From Lepisosteus oculatus (Eukaryota; Chordata; Actinopteri; Semionotiformes; Lepisosteidae): a stretch of 64,000 nucleotides of DNA. Shown in pieces: positions 46,150 to 59,039 of the stretch. The translations under genes and the position numbers were made by a program. The stretch is taken from assembly GCF_040954835.1 (NCBI RefSeq), contig NC_090703.1, positions 23,077,444 through 23,141,443 on the forward strand, read 5' to 3'. Positions within the stretch are counted from its first letter, which is position 1. Every line of letters begins with the position of its first letter. The notes beneath the pieces were generated by a model, which was not told the origin of the DNA, searched no databases, and worked only from the letters and a program-made list of their open reading frames with translations.

Positions 46150-47095
46150 CACTCAGTGGCCATTTTATTAGGCCTTTCTAGTATTGGATAGGGCACCCTT
46201 TTGCCTCCAAAACAGCCTGAATTCTCTGTGACATGGCTTCAACAAGGTGCTTGACATTCCTTAGGGATTTTGGTCCTTGCTGACACAATAGCATCACACA
46301 TTCATGCTGTGAACCTCCCGTTCCACCTCATCCCGAAGGTGGTCTACTGGATTGAGATCTGGGGACTGTCCAGGCCATTGGAGTAAACTGAACCAGCTTG
46401 AGGTGATGCATGCTTTGTGAAATGGCGCATTATCCTCCTGGAAGTATCCATTTGAAAACAGGTAGACTGCTGCAATAAAGGAATGCCCATGGTCAACAAC
46501 AATGGTTAAGTACGCTGTGGCATTCAAATGATGCTCAGTTGGTATTAAGGGGCCTAATGTATGCCAAGAAAACATTCCCCACACCATTACATCACCACCA
46601 GACACAAGGCAGGATGGATCCACAGATTCATGCTGTTTACACCAAATTCTGACCCTACTATCTGCGTGTCGCAGCAGAACTCGAGATTCGTCGGAGCAGG
46701 TGACGTTTTTCCAGTCTTCAATCGTCCAGTTTTGGTGATCATGTGCCCACTGTCACCTCATCTTCCTGTTCTTAGCTGACAGGAGTGGAACCTGGCATGG
46801 TGTTTTCCTGCTGTAACCTATCCGCTTAAAGGTTTGATGCGTTGTGCGTTCAGAGATGCCCCACTGCACACCACTGTTGTAAGGAGTGGTTATTTGAATA
46901 GTTGTGGCCTTTCTGTCAGCTTAAACGAGTCCGGCTATTCTCCTCCGACCTCTCTCATTAAGGTGTTTTCGCCCACAGAACTGCCGCTCACTGGATGTTT
47001 TTTGTTTATCACACCATTCTCTAAACTCTAGAGACTGTAGTGCATGAAAATCCCAGGAGGTCAGCTGTTTCTGAGATGTTGGAAACAGTATCTGT
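46150..47095 (-). mobile_element. Dead Tc1/mariner element, 3' TIR side only
   Basis: It begins with CACTCAGTGGCCATTTTATT, the terminal sequence of a Tc1 family widespread in fish, and continues as antisense transposase. The right-hand terminal repeat is not found; similarity fades after GGTCAGCTGTTTCTGAGATG near 47075. The copy is old and truncated. Confidence 0.85.
46294..47030 (-). pseudogene. Tc1-like DD34E transposase, broken
   Basis: Minus-strand frames carry NWTIEDWKNVTCSDES upstream and then, at 46623-46294, VMVWGMFSWHTLGPLIP, GYFQEDNAP and QSPDLNPVDHLRDEVEREV. The second catalytic Asp is in QEDNAP. The final Glu of the usual NPIENLW-type motif is changed (NPVDHLR). The reading frame is split by frameshifts, and the N-terminal DNA-binding part is only partly recognisable. 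The protein cannot be active. Confidence 0.85.
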
Positions 47096-47687
47096 GGTAG
47101 AAAAAAGTCTGGTATAGTACCAGCGATATAGTATACTTGAATGTGCCTCCTGCATTTTTATCATCATGAAGCTGGAAGACAACAAAGCAAAGGTGAATTG
47201 TTCAGGAAACAAATAAAGATCACATCTCTTGTAAACTTGTGTAAATTGAAGAAGTAGGAATTCAGCTCACACTTGGAGCACTTGGAACTTAAGCAATTAC
47301 ATATTTGTATGTCTTAGCCAATTTGATATAAGATAAGTGGTCAGATGATGAGACTTCCTAAGAGACGGCAATGTATGTAAATGTACAGGTTGGCTTCCCC
47401 AAAGTTGTTTAAGTGATTACCTCAGTGGTCTGTTAAGTATATCTGCAACAACTGACTCATAGATTATTTAAGAGATTGAACTGAAATGAGTTTAAACTGT
47501 GAAGAAATGTAACTGAACAGGCATCTCAAAACAGCTTCAATGTAATGTGACTGTGCACTTTACATGCTTTTCTCTTTTTAGGTTCAAGAGCTTAACAAAG
47601 GTTCCAAATGAGAGGCATTCACTCCTCCTTCCTTCATTTGGATGCTAGTTAATTAATTATCAGGAATTCTATTGGTTTCTTAAAAGC

Positions 47688-47814
47688 AGGTGGCATAGTA
47701 GGCAGTACTGCTGTTTTACAACTCCAGAGACCTTGGTTTGACTTTGTGGAGTTTGTGTTGTGTTTGTTTAAATGTGGGATTTTTTCTGTGCTCTGATTGT
47801 CTGCCACAGTCCAA
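47688..47814 (+). repeat. tRNA-derived SINE (first family), 5' part
   Basis: Head GGTGGCATAGTAGGCAGTAC and body TTGTGGAGTTTGTGTTGTGT lead to CTGCCACAGTCCAAAT, where sequence switches to an antisense copy of the same family. Confidence 0.7.
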
Positions 47815-48146
47815 ATCCACACCACCTATCAACTTTCTAACCGCTTCTTCCAGGTCAGGCTCACGGGGGGGTCTCCTCTCCCAGCAAGCAACGGGTGCAA
47901 GGCAGGATACACCCTGGAAGGTACGCCAGTCCATCACAGAGCAGACAGACACAAACACAGACACAGTCTCACTCACACCAGGGCCATGTTTCCTAGAAGA
48001 CAGTTAACCTACCAATATGTTTTTGGACTGTGGGAGGAATCCGGAACACCCTGAGGAAACCCATATGAACCCAGGGAGAGCATGCAAACTCCACACAGTT
48101 AGCACCCCATAACCCCATGCTAATCACTGTGCTATCATGCTGTCCT
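47815..48146 (-). repeat. tRNA-derived SINE (first family), full-length antisense copy
   Basis: The reverse complement runs from GGACAGCATGATAGCACAGT through GTGTGGAGTTTGCATGCTCT, CCTCCCACAGTCCAAAAAC and TGATGGACTGGCGTACCTTC to AGCGGTTAGAAAGTTGATAG. It has inserted into, or recombined with, a plus-strand relative. Confidence 0.85.
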
Positions 48147-48204
48147 CCAACGCTGTAGTATACAGTTTAATTGATGGTGCACTGCAATGGATAGGAGGCC
48201 TGCC

Positions 48205-48405
48205 TTATCTGTGTGTAGTCTGCATGTTCTCTCTTTTCACATTTTTTGCCAGATGCTTTGGCTCCTTCGCATATTTTGAACACACAGGGGTTTCTAATTG
48301 TCCTTGTGTGTTTGTCCTGCAAAGGACTTGTGTCCCATCCAGGGTGCAATCTCACCTTGCACAAACTTTTTCTCATTCAGACATCGTTGATGATTAATAT
48401 AATTC
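48205..48405 (+). repeat. tRNA-derived SINE (first family), body fragment
   Basis: GTAGTCTGCATGTTCTCTC, GTTTCTAATTGTCCTTGTG and TCCCATCCAGGGTGCAATC keep the family order. It repeats modules already present in the copy at 47688, so it is a third unit and not a continuation. Confidence 0.65.
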
Positions 48406-48410
48406 TAAGC

Positions 48411-49814
48411 ATTTTCCAAGAATGAAATATAGTTCCAAGAAAATGGAAACTTGATATTACAGAGTTCCTGTAAGAGCCTGTTTTCACACTGAAGCTTAAA
48501 GCTGAAATATTTGGATTGGTTTTTAACAGAGGCCTTTCGCATTATTTGGATTGTTTGTATTTACGATCCAGTCACCCTGATACCCATTTGCCATCTAGGA
48601 CTCTTTTGTTTTTGCATAAATGGATCCTTTAACTTTTCTGTTAAAATGATTCCTGGTGTCAGAAGATCATCTTTCTAATTCTTTCTAATGCTATTACATT
48701 GTTGTAGGGTGTCTTACATTGAGCACTCTTCTAAATGAGTACAGGCTATATCATGGTAAGTCTCAAGCAATCCTCTCGTTATTTAATTTACACGTTTTTC
48801 TTACCTTAATTGACTTGATGTGGACATAGAAGAATCTATATCTTGAATATATATACTATAATGAAACAAAATGTTGGGCCTTATTAGGAATGAAGTATTG
48901 GGCTTTAGTTGACTGTGCAAGGATGCATTTTGCTTTTGTTCAGAGTGCTATTTTCTCAAGGAGAAGAGATTATGTAACAACGTGAAGTCACATGCCGTAA
49001 AAAAAAACATATCTGGTGAATACTTAAAAGGCATAAGTCTTTGTTTAAACTTAATTGTTTCGGTCTATATCCTTATAGTCCTGCACATCTTCAAATAAAT
49101 ACAATTGTGGAAAGCATTAAACATTATGCCTCCAGCCTGCGGTAGATACATTCCTCCCATTATAGCTGTTCAACTTTTTCCAGATGAACACCACATGATT
49201 TCTGTAAATGAACCTGATTGGAATGTACACTTTTAGGTATTTGGATGTGTGCTTTTCCAACTTTTTTCAGAATCGTAATCGAATAAAAATGGTGGTTGTC
49301 AGACTGCCACATTTGCTGTTTGCAGTGGTTCATACATACGATATACACTTGGTAACACAGCTGAACAAAAAAACTGTCACCTCCACACTGCCATAACAGG
49401 AAATGCTCCTTTTTAATATTTATTTTCAATCCAAAAGTGTATATAGAAAAAAGAAGCTGCTTTAGGACTGGGATTGGGTATGAAAAAGTTATTTGGAGAT
49501 TGGGTCTGCATTAATTGTTAATTGTTGAAAATTATTAATTGTAGGTTACAATTAGATTATTATTGTAGATTACAGTCTTCAGTCTTCAGGTTTTTGTTGA
49601 CTGTCACCCTTGGGGCTTTTACCTGTAGTTTTGTAGTTATGCTCCTGTTGGCCTTGTAGGAATTTTAATTTCAGCCATTTACAGTATTTACAAATTTACA
49701 GTATAGCATGAAGAGATTTGAAAATGGATGTACTAAAAAGCATTGGATTGAGTGCGACAGTATCCTTCTGGTGTACTTATGGATACAACTTCATTTGCAT
49801 AGCCTTCAATTTTG
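48411..49814. other. Intergenic, no gene seen
   Basis: AT-rich, with no recognised feature. Confidence 0.45.
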
Positions 49815-50260
49815 TGAGAACATAAGAACATCTACAAAGAAGCCCTTTTAGTAGTTAGTAGCTAATTGATCCAAAGATCTGATCCAACTGTTTATTGAAG
49901 CACGCCAAGGTATCAGCTGCAAAAACGTGACTGAATGCTTTTCCATATCCCCACAACTCCTTGGGTAAAAAAACACCTGCTGTTCTTGGGGTAAATGCAA
50001 GACTTAAAAGGTTGAGTTCCTTCAGCCTGTCAGTGTAAGGCATTCCCTTAAGGAACGTCATAGGTTTCTCTTCTCTGGACTGATTACAGAGCTGCAATAT
50101 CTTTTATGTAATTTGATTGCCAAAATTGTACAATATGTTCTAAATGAAGGTCTTACTGGAATTTTATACAATTTTAACATACCTTGAATTCAACTCTCAT
50201 TTTGTATCTATACTGTATATCCTAACATCTATTTTTCCTTTTAAACTGCTTCCCTGCATT
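49815..50260 (+). repeat. AAGAACAT interspersed repeat, long copy
   Basis: Starts AGAACATAAGAACATCTAC, then TTAGTAGCTAATTGATCC, GGTTGAGTTCCTTCAGCC, TGTCAGTGTAAGGCATTCC and GAGCTGCAATATCTTTTATG. The later modules match 26640-27170 in order. Class is uncertain. Confidence 0.65.
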
Positions 50261-53200
50261 AGTCTAGAAGGTGTAAACATACAGTACATATTTCCCTCAA
50301 TGCCTACCATCTGTAATTTGATAATCTTATATCAAAAGCTTTTTAAGAATATAAATACATTGTCATATTTTCTGTGTATTCCTTACTTGATACTTTTATT
50401 GTATAAATTACATAATGCACTTATGTTTCATTGGAAAAGTTGGCCATCCAAAGATACATGGATTTCTCAACAAAATAAACATTGGGGTTCCTTTAACAAG
50501 TCAGATGAAAAAGGAGTATTTTCCTCAGACTGCTGGTTTGCTCATACAACCAAAATCAAGAACTGATCAAAATGTCTGACAATGTAACGTAATGTATCTC
50601 TTGTCATTGACAAATCTACAGATGTAAAAGATCACTGTTTTGCATGGTTTGTTTTACAAGGAAAATCAAGTACTGGTGATTTGATCATTATTCTAGTTGA
50701 CAATTGATCTGCTTTCTGAGAACTACTCCTTGGTGGCACAGGACAGTGAGAAATGTTTAAATGTATTTGAAGTGGACTTCAAATGTAGTTTGGTTTGTCT
50801 CAGATAATGCCAGTTACATAAATAAGTCCAACAAAGACAAATATTTTTACTGACTAATTGTTAAATGTCCTGACTCCTGAATTTGACATGTAATGCTCCA
50901 TATCCATTGTGACATATGGTGAATTTCCTTAAAGCAGTCCAGCTTGTTGCAACAGCAGAAAAACTAGTTGTCCAAGCAGAATACTTTTTAAAGACCATGT
51001 GCAAAGCAGTGCCCAACTCCATTATAGCTCAGGAGCCAGCTTTATGAGATTCATGGCATTTTGTTACTGCTCCCTGATTGCCTTGCATGGTAGTAACCTG
51101 GTTAATCTTATTACACTGGGTTGAGAAATGTAAAGCTAAGGGTCCACAAAACAATCAATTGAGAAAATAATAAATGCTCACTGAGCACTGGCACAGCAGA
51201 TGCATAGCAAAATAAACTGACTGGATCAGATTAGTTAAACCGTGTGCATTTTGGAGGGGATGCCCTCCAATCAGATGCTATTCCAGACTTTGAAGATTAA
51301 TACAAATTTGAAATTGACAAATGCGAAAGAAAAAGGCAGTGGGGTATGTACACAGATTTTGGAGTTAAGATTAAACATTTTCCTAGCTCAACATGATAGG
51401 CAAAACTATATTTGCCAGTTGTTGTTTTTATGGTTACTGGAGTCATCTATTGAGCTAAACGTTTTCACAGGCCCACCTGTCATTTTAATATTTGCACATT
51501 TGTCTGTGATTTTGTTGAATAAAATGGATGCATTTTGAGTATTAAGATCTGTGTAGATCACCTTTCTTAAGTGCATACTGTAAATCATCGTAAATAACAA
51601 CAAATTGACAAATTTTATGGCACCAAAGTGCATAGATAAGTAGATTATGAAGAGGTCATATCAACCACGTGGTGTTCAAGGGGAATAATGCAGGTTTAAA
51701 AATTAGTCAAGAAAAACTCAAGGCACTATAGATTGTCATACTTATTATTTAGGGCCAACAGTGATTATTGCAAGTGTTTTGATTTCTCTCACCTTCACTT
51801 ATGGGCCCCTTGTCTAAAATACCCCTTTACTGTAAATTTATTGTAAATGAGTTTTTGAAATTCATCATATCAAGCATCAGCCACCCCATTAATAAAATGT
51901 AAATTTATAATCAACACAGAATTGACTAAATAAAATGTGCATTCCTGTAATTGGGAAACTCCTATTGATCCTTCTAGGGTAGAATTATCATACTTACCTG
52001 ATTGCACATCTTGAAGTGACAGTCATTATTTTAAATGATGCTTGCTGACTGCCTTTGATCAATTTACAAATCTTATCCCTTCCCATCCTGTAGCCATGAC
52101 TTTCTCTAGTTTCTAGGTTAAGGTTCAATGAAGGAGTTTGATACCACACATCTCCACTGTAGAAGAGCCAGGTGAACCTGTATAGCTATTTACAGAGCAT
52201 GCCTGTGCGTTGTTTGATCTCAGCTGGTAGGGCTCCATGCATTTTTCCCTATCAGATAAATAAATTAGGGTTATAAAACTGTTAAACTAGGTTAATTAAT
52301 GGAAAGAAAATCCAATTGATCAACAATTAAGTTTTTTAATCTTATTTTTGTTCTGTTTTTTTAAACTGTTCTTATCTGTTGTGCATGTACTCATGGAGTA
52401 GTTAAAGTTAAATAGTTTTTAGCTCCAACCTTGAAATATTAATAGTAAGGAAATATTGAAATCTTACTTGTATTAGAGCTGGGGTCAAGGGCAGGTGTAT
52501 GGAAGAGTTGTTCTAAGTAATTCCATTGCACACATTGATTTTTAAACCTGTCAAAATGTCTTTTTTTGAAAAGCAAATGATCCTAAATGATAGATTTGAA
52601 ACTTCACACTCATTTCTATCTACTTGAAAAAGAGGGGAAATGGAGATATTTGACTGCATATCTTCAGTGTAACCTCAAATATTGACATCCCTCCTTGATT
52701 CACCGTGTACAGAACTTGTCATTCAGAGCTTCTGAATATTGGTCATATCCAAATCTAAAGCATTAAAGCAAAATCTATGTCCAGACATCAGTTGGAGAAA
52801 TGTCTTAAACTGATTTCCTTGAATTACTGGTTTCTTACGGCATAAAACATGAAAGATTTCAAGTTTCTTTGAAACTGCTCTGTTGTCTGCAAGTGTGCTT
52901 TACTTGGAGAGCACAACTTAGCAGGACATACCAGTGGTTTTCTTAAACCTGCATTGCAGTCTCAGATAAAACTGCATGTGAATAAAAACAAACATATCTG
53001 TGATCGTTGACCTGGCTTCACACAGAATAGGTGTGTCTATTATCGATTGAAACAGTTCAAGACAGAACACCCAGCTGTCCCAGGCTGTGGTTAAAGCTGT
53101 TCTGGAACTACATTTTCCCTCTCTTTCTCTTCATTGACACATCCTGTTGACACAGCCTGTGTAACGAACAGTTCTTTCCAGACCCTTTGCGGATGACAAT

Positions 53201-53473
53201 CCAGAGAGGAAACACTGGGGAAAAAGTCATGCAGGAATATGGGGATGAAAACAGGGGGGCGTGTCCATGCAGTGCTGGTGATCCGGGCATCCTAAAGGAG
53301 GAGGGACTTCAATCATGACTGTTTCAGATTGACCTAATTTACTATGGAATTGCAGGTTATTATTTAAGGCTTAGATTTTATCGTCAAAAGTGAATATATC
53401 CCTGAACTGATTTAGAAATCAGATTAATTCCTGTTTGTGGACTTCCAAATGTTGTGTTTCATTTATAAAATAG
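50261..53473. other. Intergenic, no gene seen
   Basis: No exon, RNA gene or named repeat was found. Upstream srsf5-like exons (1-4) were looked for here because of the pseudogene that follows, and none was recognised. Confidence 0.4.
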
Positions 53474-53639
53474 GACCTGAAAGATCTGATGAGAACAGTA
53501 GGAGAAGTCACTTTTGTGGATGCTCACAGATCCAACAAGAATGAAGAGTAGGAAGCGTTTTTATCCCTGGTGTTGTAGGAAATAAAAGTAGGATTTGAAT
53601 TTAGGTTAATGTGAACATATTCAAATTACTTCAATTTAT

Positions 53640-54360
53640 TTTAATATCACGCCTTTCACAACCAGGGTACCCCAAGGTGCTTAAAAAAGCAAGTGACCAT
53701 TAATTTTGTGAACACAGAACAGAAAAGACCAGGAGACAACAGAGGAGAGGAACCAAAAACTCTTAATAAGGAGAAAAAAAACCTCTATGGGTCCAAGGTC
53801 AACTGGCTGCCCATCCCCTTTGGGCATGCTAACATTATACAATTAAAAGAGAAATAAATGAGTGAGTGTATTAATCGATCCATCGTGTCTCCTGTATGTC
53901 AGTACTCCATGCAGATCTCTGTATACCAGCAAAATCATCCTAAACTATAGCTATATCCATGATGTCCTCTTGGATCCATGGCAGTGTTGCAGCATCCAAC
54001 TCAGATAATGCCCAGCCAGGGAACCATCTGGACATGTGGGGAGGAGAATAGGATAGTTTGGTCAGAACTGGTGTATCTACCTGGTGGGCCAACATAGAGA
54101 CACACAATGGCATGTACAGCAGCACCAGCAGCCATGGTTGCAGAAGGCTAAGATGTAAGGTGTGAGTAGGCTAGGTTGAAGTAATAGGTTCTCAGTCTGG
54201 ATTTGAATACTGAGATTGATGCGGCATCCCGAATATGGGGTGGGAGACTGTTCCATAAGCTAGGGCCCCTTGTAATTAAAGGCTTTACTGCTAACTGCTT
54301 TTTTACTAATGCGTGACAATACATATGTAGTTCTTAATTATTAAGTCCCTAAAGTAAGAT
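53640..54360 (+). repeat. Unclassified repeat-like insertion in the pseudogene intron
   Basis: Starts ATATCACGCCTTTCACAACC and includes TGGGAGACTGTTCCATAAGC, phrases typical of dispersed fish repeats. It has no second copy in the window to define its ends, and no coding was recognised. Confidence 0.35.
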
Positions 54361-54639
54361 TTAGTTTTGTACCATGACCATGGAAGTTATTTGTTATGTC
54401 CAAGTTGCTAGAATGGTTGTACTTAAACAACATGCTGAAATATGATGTTTCTGCTATGTGATGCCATGGTGTGATTTTTAAGCTGAATCACTGAATATGT
54501 GCACACGTATGATGGCTTAATTATTCCAGGACTACACTTACATTCATGATCAATTTACATGTGTTGCTGATGCAGTTTTACGTTTGCTCCCTCTGATTTA
54601 GTGTGGTTGAGTTTGCCTCTAGTTATTGATAAACTAGAT

Positions 54640-55097
54640 ATGGCCAGCAGCCATATCACCCTGCAACTCACAACTGGCAACCCACTGAAGCTAAGCAGGT
54701 GTGAGCCTGGTCAGTACCTGGATGGGAGACCTCCTGGGAAAAACTTAGGTTGCTGCTGGCATCCTTCGGATGAGATGTAAAACCGAGGTCCTGACTCTCT
54801 GTGGTCATTACAAATCCCAGGGCATTTCTAGAAAAGAGTAGGGGTGTAACCCCGGCGTCCTGGCCAAATTTCCCATTGGCCCTTACCAATCATGGTCTCC
54901 TAATAATCCCCATCTATGAATTGGCTTTATTACTTTGCTCACCTACCCACTGATAGCTGATGTGTGGTGAGCGTTCTGGCGCACTATGGTGGATGCTGCA
55001 CATTGGTGGTGGTGGAAGGGAGTCCCCATTACCTGTAAAGCGCTTTGAGTGGAGTGTCCAGAAAAGCGCTATATAAGTGTAAGCAATTATTATTATT
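54640..55097 (+). repeat. 5S rRNA-derived SINE with 11-bp target duplication
   Basis: The head is 5S-like: GCCATATCACCCTGCAACTC, GAAGCTAAGCAGGTGTGAGC, CCTGGTCAGTACCTGGATG and GGAGACCTCCTGGGAA, covering the 5S internal promoter region. The body is the conserved SINE3/Deu-type segment with GGTGTAACCCCGGCGTCC. The tail is AAGCGCTTTGAGTGGAGTG then (ATT)n. ATAAACTAGAT flanks it at 54629-54639 and 55098-55108. A segment between GCTGCTGG and CATCCTTCGG present in other copies is deleted. Confidence 0.93.
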
Positions 55098-55161
55098 ATA
55101 AACTAGATGGCACAGAGCTGAATGCACAAAAGCACAGACTCACTGAGGATCACAAGAGGAA

Positions 55162-57490
55162 ATGCGTATGGCCAAGTTCCACTGTCTTAATCCATCTCTG
55201 TGCTAATATAGTATTTAAAGATGTTATTAGTCTTCTTCTGTTATTGTAGTAGGTTTATTATAGATAAAGGATTATTGCTAAAATAGAAAAGGAAGTTTAT
55301 GTTTTTTATTACTCTAGCACATGGTTGCAGAAGTCCAGACCTGGAGGGTTTTTCAGGTTTTCATTCCAGCTCAGTTGAACTAATTATTGGCTGTAGAGTA
55401 AAAATCCACTGGAGAGCTTTTTCTTGAGCAGAAGAGAAGTTTATTGTGTATTTGGCCAAAGAGAAGCACCCTCCTTGCAATTAAGAAGATAGTTCTAACA
55501 AGAAAAGTTACAGCTGACCTTTTATACACTTATTTGATAAGGAATACAAAGAGCTTGAGTCACAAAAAGAAAAAAAAACTTCAATCTTAATTTCTATTGG
55601 CTAAGCAAACTTCTACTTTAATCAGAAGATGTCTACATAATTGAGCTATATTAGTGTTTTTAAAAAAACAGATATAATAGTTACAATTGGCCTTCTACAG
55701 AAAAATAATTTGGGATTCTTAAAACAAGCATTCTTTGTGTCTGCAGGTCCCTGGTCTTATCAGCAGCAGATACATTTAATGTTGCAGCTGGTGTTTTGCT
55801 GAACACGCCGTATAAAAAAAGAATTGTTAACCCTTCGATGTTACTTTTAGCTGGCTGATAGCTCCTCCCATTTTTTCATGGGGCCTTATTTAAAGAGATC
55901 TGTAATACCTGCTGGACTTGGCAGCCCTGCTCTACTCTGCCTACAGTAGATAAGGAAAGAAACCTTTTTCTGTTCCTCAGCCAGACAGCCTTCTGTGAAA
56001 TGTTGTGGGTTTGTGATTCTGTTAACTGTTTTTTTTCAGGAACTGGCTTTGCGAGGGGCTGTGGAATTTGGACAGTGGCAAGAATATTGTAGAGTTCAAT
56101 CCAAGTAATTGTTTAACTGTGGCCTGTTAATTGAATTGACTCTAGATAGATATATTCCTCAATATACCAAAGCATGAACTACTTACACACTTTAATTAAT
56201 TTTTTGCATCACTTGTACAAATGTCCAGATTGAGATTTTGCATATTAATTTATCAAAAAGGCTTCAGATTATCAGCCTAAAAATAATTTAACATTGCCAT
56301 TGTGTGATTGTTCAAAAGTGATATGCACAAGTTCCAAGCCTGAACAAGTCCCTACAAGTGACTGCTGTATAGTTCCCTTTAAATTCTAAAAGTCTCTTGC
56401 CATGGAATAGAAATTGCCTTCTGATGTTAACATTTTTTGTGTACATGTTTGACTACACAAATTATTTTTAAATGTGGGATTCTTCCATTCCTACATGTGT
56501 TTTGTAACTACAAAAAGGTAACATGCAAAAACTTCTCAGGAGGTAACAGGCAGATGTTGAGATGTATTGGATGTTCAGTAATTTAAGTAGGTTAACTACT
56601 TTATTAAAAGTTCAGTATCAGTACTAGTTGTCTTATTTGCATTATTTGTGTGTCCTGTGGCCATCATGTGAATCATTGCAGTTATTCCACAGTCATTTAC
56701 ACACATTTTCTGGAATTATACTCCATGTACAGAGAACAATAAACACAAAAGACAATCCCCACACCCAATTGGGCAGACCACAACAGTGTCAAACAAAATG
56801 AAACATTCTATTCAAAAACAATATCTTCAATCTAAATGAAACTTTGTGTTCAAAAGTCAAACACACCCATTTCCCCCACGCTGACCAGGAGCCTGCTCAG
56901 TGGCCCGCTCGCTAATGTTTCTTCCTTGTCTCCTCCTCTCTGTCAGGTTGAACCCAACCACCAGCAGCAGCGAGCTCAGATATTCACTAAAAAATACAAC
57001 AGAGGTATCAGAAATTGATTGTATAACATTATTTGAAGTAGAGCAAAACACACCAGTTTCAGAAGGCCATGGAGCCTACATCACAGAGTGCTGAAAATTG
57101 CACAGTAATGTTATAATATAAAGTAAAGTATGTCTGGAAACTTACAGTAACTTACTTGCACACATTCGTATCGTAGTTCTTTCACTCTTTCAGTGTTTTT
57201 TACGTATTTGACAAAATATAGTTAATTCATCCACATTCTGTTCTTCTTTTTCTTTGGAGACCCTAGTCAGCGGTTGACAAACTGACCTGGTCGATTCCTA
57301 AAAATACAACATTGTCCCGAATGACTCGACTTTGTATCTCATGAAGCCGAATGGAATTGCTTTTCAGAACCATGTAGAAAATGACAATTTCTAGATCTGC
57401 AGAAAATACTGATGGTCTACCATAATGCGCTGGTCGTCTCTCAATTCTGCTGAAAAGACCTGTTAGTGGGGAGTGGGAGGGGGGTTAAAG
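55162..57490. other. Intergenic, no gene seen
   Basis: No further srsf5-like exon follows the pseudogene. No named repeat or RNA gene was recognised. Confidence 0.45.
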
Positions 57491-57499
57491 TGGGCTACA

Positions 57500-57750
57500 G
57501 TGGTTTTACAGTACTACTTTATACAAATTACACAGTAAAGTATGAAAACTCTCAGGGCCAGGTTATACATGTACTGTAATACATTGCACTGTAATGCACA
57601 GTATTCCATAGTACTGTACATTACAGTAATCACTGGGTATGGGATTGATACTATATGCAGCAAGGCAGAGAACAGGAGGCTGGGGAATACTATTTTGATT
57701 GTACAGTTACGGTACTGTAGGTTGGAAAATTACAGTACAGCAAATGTTCC
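57500..57750. other. Stretch dense in TACAGT/ACTGTA motifs
   Basis: ACTGTA or its complement TACAGT occurs about nine times in 250 bases, several in self-complementary pairs such as GTACTGTACATTACAGTAAT. No known element was recognised. Confidence 0.5.
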
Positions 57751-59039
57751 TGAAAATAGTTGTAATTTCCGTATTTTAATCTATGAATGTCCAAATAATT
57801 GAGGTCACAGTGAAGCTTCCCTCATGGTCAAAGCATAAACAAGCACACGGTCAATTGAACGAATTTCATTAGAGATTCTCTTCTTTGCCGCCTTCTTCCT
57901 CTGCCACCTCTCATTCTTACCTCTCCACTTCCTCTTTCCGCATTCCATGCATCATTGTTGGAAAACAGAGGCAAGGTTACCTGCATCTCTTTAATTCAGG
58001 CTGGGTCATAGCACACAGCTGCATACTAGTGGCAGACGATTTAATACTGCTGCTTGGAGATCTTGCGGAAAATAAGCTGGAGAGCAGCTGAAGTTGTGCT
58101 CAGTACGGTGCCAAGGGATCAGCATTACTGTTGTTCTAATTAGCCTGAACTACAGGGGGCTCTGAATCAAAACATTTCAATTAATTTGATAAGTAAATTA
58201 ATATGTAGGCCACGTTAAGATGCAATTACTACTTGGTCTGTCTCGTGTTTATATATAACTAAATATCCCTGACAATTTAATGCTAGTTTTTAATTTAAGA
58301 ACTTCAATTATACTAAAATATACCAGATGAGGGGCGTAACTACTGCGACACTCAATTGCAATTAGTCGTGAAACAAATGTGTACAGCAGATGTGGGTCTG
58401 AATTTGAACATGTACTTTATTATAGCAGCTTTATTTCGACTGAAATCATTTCTATTATAAATTCATACACAGATCCTTCAGGTGAATAACTAAACACATA
58501 CAATAGCTATAGTGGTTTGGTTTTATGTACTGGCTACATTTGTGTCTGCAATAAAGAAAGTCTTATGCACTTCCATGGGCTGCATTTATTTAAAATTTAA
58601 CTTGCCCTTATGTTTGATACCACAACTTATTCTCCGAACCCCCCGAATTTCCTCAATATCCCCGATTTCCCCTGCGAACCACAAGTGTGCAGTCCCATTA
58701 AAAAAAATACAACAAATCTAGTTGATCGTCCCGGAAATGCACTCCAGGATATCTAAAAATTCACTATCGCAAACGAAGGGGTCATCATGCATTACCCGTA
58801 CTACAGCTACAAGATAAACATTAAACTTCATTGTGAATAAATGTGTTCCTACTCGAAAGCAATTTAAGTTAAATATGACTATCATTTTCCAAGCGACTTT
58901 TCCATGCAGAAATTCATTATGTAGTGACAACATTATTTCTACTATATTGGGGAAGGTTCTAACGTGATCCAGTGTTCTGCTTCGGATGTTACGTAATTGC
59001 TTAAAACCAGATGAAGAGTTGGTGCTGCAATTGAGAACT
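57751..59039. other. Intergenic, no gene seen
   Basis: No exon or named repeat was found up to the Harbinger-like terminus. Confidence 0.45.

Larger units (their letters stand above)
53474..55161 (+). pseudogene. Partial srsf5 duplicate: copies of coding exons 5 and 6
   Basis: 53474-53547 matches coding exon 5 of srsf5 with about ten differences in 74 bases, and still reads [18 protein letters not shown]. An AG acceptor precedes it and a GT follows. 54602-54639 plus 55109-55161 match coding exon 6. There is a ~16-base deletion after GTTTGCCTCT, a SINE sits in the middle, and the donor GT is changed to AT (55162). Because intron-like sequence separates the exons, this is a DNA-level duplication and not a retrocopy. 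Exons 1-4 and the RS exon were not found. No product is expected. Confidence 0.85.

Noticed and set aside
46150..47095. Active Tc1 transposon
   Set aside because: Frameshifts, a changed last catalytic residue region and the missing right terminal repeat make it inactive.
53474..55161. A second functional SR gene
   Set aside because: Only two exons are recognisable, one has a deletion, a SINE insertion and a lost donor site, and no RS exon follows.
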